From CAYMJV01 sp964390545 (GTDB lineage: Bacteria; Desulfobacterota; BSN033; UBA1163): a stretch of 18,632 nucleotides of DNA. The position numbers and the translations under genes are program-made. This document shows positions 7,332 through 14,265 of this stretch, piece after piece (position 1 is the first letter of the stretch; every line of letters begins with the position of its first letter). The stretch lies in contig CAYMJV010000060.1 in assembly GCA_964390545.1 (NCBI GenBank), forward strand, positions 1 to 18,632. The letters run 5' to 3'. The notes beneath the pieces are model-generated. The model was not told where the DNA came from. It ran no database searches and saw only the letters and a list, made by a program, of their open reading frames with translations.

Positions 7332-8216
7332 TCAAACTCTTTCTATTCTCTTCAACCCGAAGAGGCCATAGGGTTTCACCAATAGAATAATAAGAAGCAG
7401 CGCATAGGCTGCCACATCTTTGAGACCGCCTCCGACCAGAGGATCGAGATAACCTGCGAAGAGATTCTCGAGTACTCCGAGTGTGAGTCCAGCCACAAGG
7501 GCGCCCGGTAGAGAATCTAACCCTCCAAAAAGGGCGACGATCAATCCTTTGATTCCGATATAGGGAAGGGGAAAGTGGATATCCATGACATAGGCCGTCC
7601 CCATCCCAGCCACCGAGGCCACAATAGCTGAGATGATCCAGATGAGAGAGAAGATCGTCCTGACATTGATTCCTGTACTCTGGGAGAGTTGATGGTCCTC
7701 TGCTGTTGCGCGCATCCCCAATCCTGTCTTGGTAAATCGAAAGAAGAGGGCTAAGAGGAGAAAAACTAATAGGACCACACAAAAACTGATCAACTGCACG
7801 AACCGAATGGGCACACCCACCACGTGGAACTCCCCGATGGATAAAAGAGTGGCATAGGTTTTCGATTCTCCTTTAAGGATCAGTTGAAACACCCCGTCTA
7901 AAGCCATGAAGATGGCAAAGGTCATCAAAAAGGCGGAGATCAATGGCTGACCGATCAAAGGCCGAAGGGTAATGCGCTCCACGAGCCACCCCATGATGGT
8001 AGAACAAACCAGGGCCATCAGTATGCTAATGGGAAGGGGAAGATGTAGAGCTACCAGACCGATCCAGAAGAAGAGACCTCCGAAAGCCAATAGTTGGCCA
8101 TGGGCCAAGCTAACCACACGGGTCGATTTATAGACCAGTACAATCCCTGCTGCCACCAAGGCATAGAGGCCACCAATCATCAATCCTGGAATGGCGAGTT
8201 GAAGGAATTCCTTCAC
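7332..8216 (-). CDS. livH: Branched-chain amino acid-type ABC transporter permease LivH
   Basis: A 294-residue inner-membrane permease, partner of LivM. Seen: an N-terminal span with IPGLMIGGLYALVAAGIVLVY in two parts (IPGLMIGGLYALVA, AGIVLVYKSTRVV), the signature SLAHGQLLAFGG, the ATPase-contact loop GLGMRATAEDHQLSQSTGI, and a late glycine-rich span IGIKGLIVALFGGLDSLPGA. The length is typical. The start is GTG at 8216, which overlaps the stop of the acyl-CoA synthetase gene as GTGA, so the ribosome finishing the synthetase can re-initiate here. This coupling is direct evidence that synthetase and permease levels are set together. Confidence 0.92.
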   Translation of the reverse strand: MKEFLQLAIPGLMIGGLYALVAAGIVLVYKSTRVVSLAHGQLLAFGGLFFWIGLVALHLPLPISILMALVCSTIMGWLVERITLRPLIGQPLISAFLMTFAIFMALDGVFQLILKGESKTYATLLSIGEFHVVGVPIRFVQLISFCVVLLVFLLLALFFRFTKTGLGMRATAEDHQLSQSTGINVRTIFSLIWIISAIVASVAGMGTAYVMDIHFPLPYIGIKGLIVALFGGLDSLPGALVAGLTLGVLENLFAGYLDPLVGGGLKDVAAYALLLIILLVKPYGLFGLKRIERV

Positions 8217-10120
8217 CGAATCTCCTCCTCCACCTGATTGATCTGGATCGCTGTCTTGATCACTCCTTTTCTTCCATCCCGGTAGGTGATGGAGGCTTCT
8301 ACATTATACTCCCGATCTTTTCCGTAAAGCGCTGTGATTAAGTCGCTATAACGGCTTTCAACGAACGTTCTCCTCAATTTTCTGGTTCGTGTCAGTTCTG
8401 CTTCATCCGCATCAAATTCCTTATGAAGGTTCACAAATCTCCTGATCCTGGACCACTCCGGAAGAAACTTGTTGATCCTTTGGATATCCTTTTTGACCAA
8501 TTCAATCACTTCTGATTTCTGAGACAGGTCGGTGAAGGTTGTGTAGGGGATACGGTTTCCTTCAGCCCACCGACCGACATTCTCTAGATCGATGTTGATG
8601 ATGGCCGTGACATAATCTTTATCCTCGCCTCCGATCACCAGGGCATCCTTGATATAAGGACAGAACCTCAACCGAATCTCAGCAAATTGGGGCGAAAATT
8701 TTCGACCCCCCTTTAATTCTTTCAGGTCCTCCATGCGATCGATGACGACGAGATGGCGGTCATCGTCGATATAACCAAAATCGCCAGTATAATACCAGCC
8801 ATCGCGAATTTTCTCCTGAGTAGCTCCAGGATTTTTGTAATATCCTGAAAAGATGTTCTCGCCCTTCACTAATATTTCACCCTCAGGAGAGAGACGGACC
8901 TCCACTCCTGGCATGGGGGGGCCGCACGTTTCATATTTGATCTCGCCATCCCGATGGATCGTCACCAATCCCTGTTCAGATCCACCAAAGAGCTGCTTGA
9001 TGTTCACACCGATCGCCTGAAAATAGTTGAGGATATCAGGGCTGACCGCACTTCCTGCGGTATAGGCACATCGAATCCGGGAAAGACCCACCCGATCCCT
9101 GAGGGCCCGAAAAAGGACCCAATGGGCAAATTGACGAAGAAATTTCCACAAGATACCCGAACTTTTTTTAGCCAAACGATATTCAGCCGTTTTATAACCG
9201 ATGGGCAAGAAGAGATGATAAACCCATCTTCTCAAGGCTGAGGTATCGGTGATCTTCGCCTGAACCATTCGATTGATGTTCTCCCATAATCGGGGAGCGA
9301 AGAAGAGAATGGTCGGGCCAATCTCTCGGATATTCTCCTGGACGGTCTCCGGTTCCTCAGGGAAATTAACCTCCATGCCTGAGACCAGTTGGCCGGCAAC
9401 GCCAACAGCCTGCTCGGTGATCCATGCGGGATGGAGAAAAGAGACATATCGATCCTGATCAGACCAATGATCCACATCACGCCAGGCCTGGGCAATAGCA
9501 ACAAGTCCCCTTTCAAGAATCATGGCTCCCTTGGGCAAGCCTGTCGTTCCGGAGGTATAGGAGAGGAGCGCAACTTCATCCCCCGTTCCCTTCTCAATAT
9601 TCTCCTCAAAAAGACCGGGGTGACCCCTTTCATAGGATTGACCGAGCCGGACGACCTCTGAAAAGCTAATCAGGGCCGGATCATCATAATTCCATAACCC
9701 TTTTGGGTCCCAGTAGATCACTCTTTTAACTAAGGGAAGATCTCCCGTGATCTGAAGGAGTTTGTCTACCTGCTCTTGGTCATGGGCCACGACAAATTTG
9801 GAATCCGAGTCCCTCACAAAGAATTTGACTTCAGGGGGCGTGCAGTCCGTATAAATGTCGACGGCTGTACCGCCCGCCGCCTGGACCCCCAATTCAGCCC
9901 AGAAGATTTCGGGCTTATTCTCCCCCAGAATCGCAACCTTGTCTCCTCTCCCCATCCCGAGCGAAAGAAGGCCGAGGGAGAAATATTTTACCTTTTCGTA
10001 ATAATCCTTCCAGGTAAACCGCTGCCAGAGGCCACGGTCCTTCACCCTCATGGCAATCTTTCGGTCGCCATATTTTTCAGCATTCTTTCTTAGAAACTTA
10101 GGAAGGGTGTCCTCAGGCAT
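8213..10120 (-). CDS. Long-chain acyl-CoA synthetase-type AMP-forming ligase
   Basis: A 635-residue adenylate-forming enzyme of the FadD15/long-chain acyl-CoA synthetase type, activating a carboxylic acid with ATP and CoA. Seen: P-loop SYTSGTTGLPKG (about 187-198), A5 QLFGGSEQG (376-384), A7 GWYYTGDFG (441-449), the hinge DRMEDLKELKGG, and the late segment ELTRTRKLRR, where this group usually has ELTPTLKLRR. A soluble or membrane-peripheral location is expected, as no signal peptide is present. ATG at 10120 is preferred over the in-frame TTG at 10126; no strong SD is visible for either. It lies between livG and livH and overlaps livH by GTGA. It has all ATP-binding motifs, unlike the PaaK-like gene, so it is the likelier active ligase of the cluster. 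The chain length or ring type of the acid is unknown. Confidence 0.9.
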   Translation of the reverse strand: MPEDTLPKFLRKNAEKYGDRKIAMRVKDRGLWQRFTWKDYYEKVKYFSLGLLSLGMGRGDKVAILGENKPEIFWAELGVQAAGGTAVDIYTDCTPPEVKFFVRDSDSKFVVAHDQEQVDKLLQITGDLPLVKRVIYWDPKGLWNYDDPALISFSEVVRLGQSYERGHPGLFEENIEKGTGDEVALLSYTSGTTGLPKGAMILERGLVAIAQAWRDVDHWSDQDRYVSFLHPAWITEQAVGVAGQLVSGMEVNFPEEPETVQENIREIGPTILFFAPRLWENINRMVQAKITDTSALRRWVYHLFLPIGYKTAEYRLAKKSSGILWKFLRQFAHWVLFRALRDRVGLSRIRCAYTAGSAVSPDILNYFQAIGVNIKQLFGGSEQGLVTIHRDGEIKYETCGPPMPGVEVRLSPEGEILVKGENIFSGYYKNPGATQEKIRDGWYYTGDFGYIDDDRHLVVIDRMEDLKELKGGRKFSPQFAEIRLRFCPYIKDALVIGGEDKDYVTAIINIDLENVGRWAEGNRIPYTTFTDLSQKSEVIELVKKDIQRINKFLPEWSRIRRFVNLHKEFDADEAELTRTRKLRRTFVESRYSDLITALYGKDREYNVEASITYRDGRKGVIKTAIQINQVEEEIR

Positions 10121-10150
10121 AGTCAACTTTCAATTTTGAATTTCGAATTT

Positions 10151-10305
10151 GATGGTTTCATAAAAAGTCCCAATTTCTCCATTTTTGTCATTCCCGCCCC
10201 GTATCAAGTACGGGGTAAACTCCAGGGGGAATCCAGTAAATTCAAAGAAATCTGGACTCCTGCTTCCGCAGGAGTGACAGTTCTTAGACTTTTTAGGAGA
10301 TCATC
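10151..10305. mobile_element. MITE-like element, non-coding, about 155 bp
   Basis: Terminal inverted repeats of 19 bases, GATGGTTTCATAAAAAGTC (10151-10169) and GACTTTTTAGGAGATCATC (10287-10305), match at 16 of 19 positions. Internal hairpins: CCCCGTATCAAGTACGGGG (10197-10215) and CTCCTGC/GCAGGAG (10257-10274), with TGTCATTCC pairing with GGAGTGACA. No transposase is present. It lies between livG and the acyl-CoA synthetase gene on the minus strand. Small frames reading PASAG-type peptides through it are not genes. Confidence 0.7.
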
Positions 10306-10339
10306 AATTTTGCATTCTGCACTTTACAATTTACAATGA

Positions 10340-11128
10340 TCATTCCTCTTCCTCTTCTTCACCAAGATACGCCCGGATCACTAATGGGTTTTGCCTGATT
10401 TCGTTCGGATTTCCTTCGGCAATCTTCTTTCCAAAATCGAGGACGACCAGTCGCTCTGCAATATCCATCACCACCTCCATGTCATGCTCCACCAACACGA
10501 TGGGGATATGCTTCAATTCATGGATATCGATGATGAACCGGGCCATATCCTCTTTTTCCTCGAGATTCATCCCAGCCATGGGTTCATCGAGCAGGAGAAG
10601 TCTCGGCTCGAGGGCGAGCGCCCTTCCCAGTTCCACCCGCTTTCGCACGCCGTAAGGGAGGAGGCCCACCACCTTCTTTCGGTACGGTTCCATTTCCAAA
10701 AGGTCGATGATATCCTCGACGACTTCACGGTGCCGGATCTCTTCCCTGCGGGCAGGACCAAAATATATGGCGCCGGCTAAGGCACCTCGTTTCAAATGAA
10801 GGTGTCTGGCTGCCATCAGATTGTCCAAGAGGGAGAGCCCTGTGAAAAGTTCAATGTTCTGGAAGGTTCGTCCAATGCCCAGCCGGGCAATTCGGTGTGG
10901 CGGAAGATGGTAAATGTTTTGATCTTCGAAGGTCATCCCCCCTTTTTGGGGACGATAAAATCCATTGATGCAATTGAGGATGCTCGTTTTTCCAGCCCCG
11001 TTGGGTCCGATAATGGCCAGCATCTCTCCCTCTCTGACATCAAAACTGACCGCGGAGAGGGCAGAGACACCCCCAAAATTCAGGGTGACGTCTTCCACTC
11101 TTAACTTAACTGAATCTTTCTTATCCAT
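10340..11128 (-). CDS. livG: Branched-chain amino acid-type ABC transporter ATP-binding protein LivG
   Basis: A 262-residue cytoplasmic ATPase, partner of LivF. Seen: Walker A GPNGAGKT (41-48), Q-loop Gln90 in RTFQN, Walker B RLLLLDEP (176-183), and the switch His215 in VEHD. The signature is LPYGV followed by RKRVELGRAL, a LivG-type variant of LSYGQ in which Ser is Pro. The chain ends in an unusual run of Glu residues. Start ATG at 11128; no Shine-Dalgarno is visible on the minus strand, because the AAAGGAGGG here is on the plus strand. It is the first gene of the cluster, about 25 bases downstream of the predicted transcription start, and is separated from the synthetase gene by a MITE-like element. 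Confidence 0.92.
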   Translation of the reverse strand: MDKKDSVKLRVEDVTLNFGGVSALSAVSFDVREGEMLAIIGPNGAGKTSILNCINGFYRPQKGGMTFEDQNIYHLPPHRIARLGIGRTFQNIELFTGLSLLDNLMAARHLHLKRGALAGAIYFGPARREEIRHREVVEDIIDLLEMEPYRKKVVGLLPYGVRKRVELGRALALEPRLLLLDEPMAGMNLEEKEDMARFIIDIHELKHIPIVLVEHDMEVVMDIAERLVVLDFGKKIAEGNPNEIRQNPLVIRAYLGEEEEEE

Positions 11129-11159
11129 TTAAAGGAGGGAAAAAGTTGAATGTCGGCTC

Positions 11160-11188
11160 ATCTTATTAAACGGTCTTTCTTTTGTCAA
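11160..11188 (-). promoter_or_regulatory. Sigma70-type promoter for the Liv/ligase cluster
   Basis: On the minus strand, TTGACA (11188-11183), a 17-base spacer, then TAAGAT (11165-11160). The -35 box is perfect, the -10 box matches 4 of 6, and the spacing is ideal. Transcription would start near 11153, giving a leader of about 25 bases before the livG ATG. It is the only strong promoter-like pair I saw ahead of this gene. Confidence 0.65.
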
Positions 11189-11283
11189 TACGAAATGGGA
11201 TAAAGGAAAGGTTAAAGAGTTGGAAATCCTTTCGATGTATTTATCAAGAAGGCATCTGATTTCATCCAACCAAGATGCTGGGC

Positions 11284-11400
11284 GCCAATCGACCCATTCG
11301 ACTCCTCGGTCTGAAGCCCGGGGTATGCTCAGGGTTGATACTGAGCGGCGCTTTTACCCCGATTTAAAAATCGGGGTTTGGCGCCGTCGAACGTATCAAC
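11284..11400. repeat. Overlapping palindromes in the livG-aldolase gap
   Basis: The 333-base space 11129-11461 holds the livG promoter and this element. Nested pairs are GTTGATAC (11334-11341) with GTATCAAC (11393-11400), CGGCGC (11346-11351) with GCGCCG (11381-11386), and the core CCCCGATTTAAAAATCGGGG (11357-11376). An overlapping alternative hairpin is GCTCAG (11327-11332) with CTGAGC (11341-11346), and an outer ATTCGAC / GTCGAAC pair extends it left. It could act as a factor-independent stop or cruciform, but it reads more like a dispersed repeat. Nothing coding is seen in the gap. Confidence 0.75.
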
Positions 11401-11461
11401 TTTTCTCATACTTTTTCGAAATATTTAGATTATGATCAAAGGAGTTGGCTCGCTTGGGGAC

Positions 11462-12373
11462 TCACCCAGCTAAGAGACCTGAAGCCAATAGATCCTCATG
11501 CAATTTTTGTCTCTCATCAGGTGTCAAAGGTAGTAGGGGAGACCGGGGTGGACCTCCATAGAATCCTGCGATATCCATGGCGGCCTTCACGCCGGCAACG
11601 CCAAATTTACCCGAGACCTTCTGGTTCAACGTCATCAGTCTGAACTGCTCTTTCCTGGCCTCTTCCAGTTTCCCGGCCTTCCATAAGTCATAGACTCTGC
11701 AGCAGATATCCGGAGCGAAATTCGCAATGGAAAGGACTCCTCCCACACCCCCCATCACCAGGGCTTCAAAGAAAAAATTTGCCGATCCGGCTAGAATGCT
11801 GAAATCAGGACCTGCCGCCAGGACATAGGAAGCGAAATTGCCTTTAGAGCTATCTTTCATGCCCACGATATTCGGGTGTTTAGAGACTTCTCCAATTAAC
11901 CCAGCGCTGAAAGTCACGACCGCGACTTCCGGATTATTATAGAGGAGCACCGGTACAGGAGAGACATCTGCAATCAAGCGAAAATGCCTTGAAAGAACTT
12001 GATCTGTCATCTTTTTCGCAAAAAAGGAAGGAGCGATTAAACTCGCAAAGTGAATTCCCATGGATGCTGCTTCTTTTGTATCTGTGATGGACTGCTCCGT
12101 CGATTCACGGCCTGTCCCGGCCATAATCACCTTATCTTTTGCAGAGACTTCAATGACCGTTTCCAATACCTTTCTCCGTTCTGCTTCTGTCAGGCTCTCA
12201 AACTCCCCATTCGTCCCAAGAACAAAATAACCTCGAAGCCTGCTCTCGTTGAGCTTGCGGATGTTGGAGGCCAATGGGTCGAGGAGGAGTTTACCTTCTT
12301 CATTGAATGGGGTCGTAATGGGGGCAAAGACACCAGAAAGCGTTTCTCGATAGGAAGCCTTTTCCTGTGACAT
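11462..12373 (-). CDS. DapA/HOGA-family class I aldolase or lyase
   Basis: A 303-residue TIM-barrel protein of the DHDPS/NAL superfamily, which uses a Schiff-base Lys with pyruvate. Seen: GTNGE (53-57, family GTTGE), Tyr145 in LLYNNP, Lys173 in GMKDSS, and a C-terminal GVAGVKAAMDIAGFYGG then PPRSPLLPL, as in 4-hydroxy-2-oxoglutarate aldolases. After YNNP the sequence is EVAVVT instead of the SRTG of true DapA, so the Arg that binds the aspartate-semialdehyde carboxylate is missing. Lysine biosynthesis is therefore unlikely, and an oxo-acid aldolase or dehydratase role is favoured. The start has GGAG 9 bases upstream. It follows the membrane/spermidine-synthase-like gene by about 90 bases, in which TTGACA sequences on the minus strand suggest its own promoter. 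Confidence 0.85.
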   Translation of the reverse strand: MSQEKASYRETLSGVFAPITTPFNEEGKLLLDPLASNIRKLNESRLRGYFVLGTNGEFESLTEAERRKVLETVIEVSAKDKVIMAGTGRESTEQSITDTKEAASMGIHFASLIAPSFFAKKMTDQVLSRHFRLIADVSPVPVLLYNNPEVAVVTFSAGLIGEVSKHPNIVGMKDSSKGNFASYVLAAGPDFSILAGSANFFFEALVMGGVGGVLSIANFAPDICCRVYDLWKAGKLEEARKEQFRLMTLNQKVSGKFGVAGVKAAMDIAGFYGGPPRSPLLPLTPDERQKLHEDLLASGLLAG

Positions 12374-12412
12374 GGGTTCGAACTCCTAAGCGATAAAATA
12401 GCTGGATGCTCT

Positions 12413-12443
12413 GTCAATTATTAAAAAAAGAGGGCTGTGTCAA
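12413..12443 (-). promoter_or_regulatory. Possible promoter region for the aldolase gene
   Basis: Two minus-strand TTGACA sequences (12438-12443 and 12413-12418) lie 25 bases apart in the short AT-rich gap ahead of the aldolase. Each is a perfect -35 box, but I found no convincing -10 box at 16-18 bases from the nearer one. A low-confidence call. Confidence 0.3.
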
Positions 12444-12465
12444 ACAAAAAATCTAACTCATCTTC

Positions 12466-14112
12466 TTATCTTCGATAACCGAATCGTTCTTCAAAGATAG
12501 GGGCGATTAAATTATCGACAGGCACATAATCGTCGGAAAGGACGATAGAGTAACGTTCTTGGAGGTATTGCTGCAGCCTTTCCCGGGGCATGACATAGGA
12601 AGTCATCTCCTTTCCATCTTTTCTTTGAATCGTTTTGACAAAATTATCCATGTCTAACGTCTTCGGGCTAGCCACGACGACATAGGTACTGATTCCCATG
12701 TGATCAAAGTCCGAAGTCAGAGTGATCAGACAAACGTTTCCTTTTCCAAAGACTTCCTCCAATGTCCGAATATAGGAGGGCATGAATTGACCGGCCTTAA
12801 AACTGTCGATCACATTGGCCAGAAGCAACCCATCGGGTTTGAGAAGGATCTTCAATTGCATGGCAAACTCTTTTGTCGTGAGATGGTAGGGGATGGAAAG
12901 GTCGTTAAAGGCATCTCCGAAGATGAAGTCGTACTTCCCCTTCTCTTTATGATTCATCACGAACCATCGGCCATCTTCATTATAGGAATGGATTCTCGAA
13001 TCCTTCGAGATCCCCAGGTATTGATGGACGACCTTTGTTATCTCTGGATCGATCTCAACCACATCAATCTCGGCCTTGGGGTATTTTGCTTCGACAAAGC
13101 GGGGAAAGGTATATCCCCCTCCACCAATGAAGAGGGCTTTAAAAGGGTTTCGCTTTTCTGACTGCCACCGGACGACCTCCTCATAAATCTGGATATATTC
13201 ATATTCGAGATGGAAGGGATCATTGAGGTCGGTGTAAGAATGGACCAGATGGTCAAGTACAAGAGATTCCAGAGCAGCCCCGTCGCTTCGCGTGTGATCC
13301 TTCTTTAATTTGATGGTATAGTAATTACTCTCTTTGTAAAAGTACGTATCCTCATCCTTAGGAAAAGCGAAAGCCAATCCATATAAGGTCTTCATTGCCT
13401 CGAGTGGGGAAGAGGGGATGACTTTTTCTTCGGAGTCAATTGCAGCATTTCCAACCCAGACCGCCAGGGGGAAGAAAAGAACAAAGAAAAAGAGAAGAAC
13501 GAGCACGAAGCCGATGAAGGCCCTCTTTCTTGAAAAGAAGTTGCCGAAGATCGGGGCACAAAGGATGAGAATGACTCCCATGGTTAAAAGAATCGTCCGT
13601 GTTCCCATCCAGGAGATGAGAAAAAATCCGGTGGCGAAGGTTCCAAGGATGGAGCCCAGGGTGGAGAAGGCATAGATCTTTCCAACCACATTGCCGGTCT
13701 TCTCCAGATTCTTAAGCGCCAGTTTCACCACCACAGGAGAGATCATTCCAAGGATACAGGAGGGGACGAAAAAGATGATGGTCGTGATGAGAAGAATCCG
13801 AACCATCAAACTGGTCTGAAAATAGGCTCCTCCGACGAGATTGGTCAGGGGCGCAATGGAAAAGGCTCCTAATCCAGAAATAAAGAGAAGCCAGCCGAGG
13901 GTGGAGGGGTGGGGGTATCGGTCTGCAATGAGACCGCCCAGGTAGGCCCCAATACTGATGCCTGCAAGGACTACGCCAATGATGCTCGTCCAGGTATAGA
14001 GAGAGACCCCAACATAGGGGGCCATGATCCTTCCTGCCACGATTTCAATGACCAGTATGCAGAAGCTGGAAATAAAAACGACAATGTTAGCTTTGATCAC
14101 TTCGCGTTGCAT
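12466..14112 (-). CDS. Polytopic membrane protein fused to a spermidine-synthase-like methyltransferase-fold domain
   Basis: A 548-residue fusion. Residues 1 to about 220 carry several hydrophobic spans (among them VVFISSFCILVIEIVAG, SIIGVVLAGISIGAYLGG and ILLITTIIFFVPSCILGM). Residues from about 300 form a Rossmann domain of the PMT/SpeE type with ALFIGGGGYTFPR (326-338), VVEIDP (351-356), YDFIFGDAF (Asp400) and LLKPDGLLLANVI. True spermidine synthases have GGGDG; here the Asp of that motif is Tyr334, although the Asp400 region is kept. It may still bind a SAM-like cofactor, but polyamine synthesis is not supported. Such fused proteins are common and uncharacterised. ATG has AGGAGAGG 7 bases upstream. 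The upstream gap to the crotonase-fold gene is a 9-base repeat array. Confidence 0.85.
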   Translation of the reverse strand: MQREVIKANIVVFISSFCILVIEIVAGRIMAPYVGVSLYTWTSIIGVVLAGISIGAYLGGLIADRYPHPSTLGWLLFISGLGAFSIAPLTNLVGGAYFQTSLMVRILLITTIIFFVPSCILGMISPVVVKLALKNLEKTGNVVGKIYAFSTLGSILGTFATGFFLISWMGTRTILLTMGVILILCAPIFGNFFSRKRAFIGFVLVLLFFFVLFFPLAVWVGNAAIDSEEKVIPSSPLEAMKTLYGLAFAFPKDEDTYFYKESNYYTIKLKKDHTRSDGAALESLVLDHLVHSYTDLNDPFHLEYEYIQIYEEVVRWQSEKRNPFKALFIGGGGYTFPRFVEAKYPKAEIDVVEIDPEITKVVHQYLGISKDSRIHSYNEDGRWFVMNHKEKGKYDFIFGDAFNDLSIPYHLTTKEFAMQLKILLKPDGLLLANVIDSFKAGQFMPSYIRTLEEVFGKGNVCLITLTSDFDHMGISTYVVVASPKTLDMDNFVKTIQRKDGKEMTSYVMPRERLQQYLQERYSIVLSDDYVPVDNLIAPIFEERFGYRR

Positions 14113-14144
14113 CTTAGAACCTCTCCTTTAGACATTCGGTATGA

Positions 14145-14261
14145 AGATTTTTGTTTATTGAGTTACTTGGGTTTCTTGGGTCTATTGTGTTCTTTTTTAA
14201 CTCAAGAAACCCTGCAAACCCAATAAACTCAAATAACCCAACGAACCCAATAAACCCAAGA
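14145..14261. repeat. Two head-to-head arrays of a degenerate 9-base unit
   Basis: Left array (14145-14189): five units on the plus strand, near TTTATTGGG (examples TTTATTGAG, TTACTTGGG, TTTCTTGGG). Right array (14199-14261): seven in-register units near AACCCAATA (AACTCAAGA, AACCCTGCA, AACCCAATA, AACTCAAAT, AACCCAACG, AACCCAATA, AACCCAAGA). The right units are the reverse complement of the left ones, so the locus can fold on itself around TTCTTTTTT. The right array ends 4 bases from the stop codon of the neighbouring crotonase-family gene. Confidence 0.85.
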
Positions 14262-14265
14262 AACT

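Noticed and set aside
7183..7782. Long open frame on the minus strand overlapping livH and the AT-rich repeat
   Set aside because: It is out of frame with the clear LivH permease and its C-terminal half is translated repeat DNA; no family motif.
10391..10780. Plus-strand open frame opposite livG
   Set aside because: Antisense shadow of a well-supported ATPase; no ribosome-binding site or recognisable domain.
11129..11215. Plus-strand AAAGGAGGG followed by a 17-codon frame starting at the ATG near 11150
   Set aside because: A good SD-like string, but the peptide is tiny, has no known relative, and the region is the livG promoter and leader on the other strand.
12700..13161. Plus-strand open frame opposite the spermidine-synthase-like domain
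   Set aside because: Antisense shadow; peptide has no coding signature.
14199..14261. CRISPR array or short repetitive protein gene from the 9-base units
   Set aside because: No spacers, units too short, and the translated frame is a simple Asn/Pro-type repeat with no start signal.
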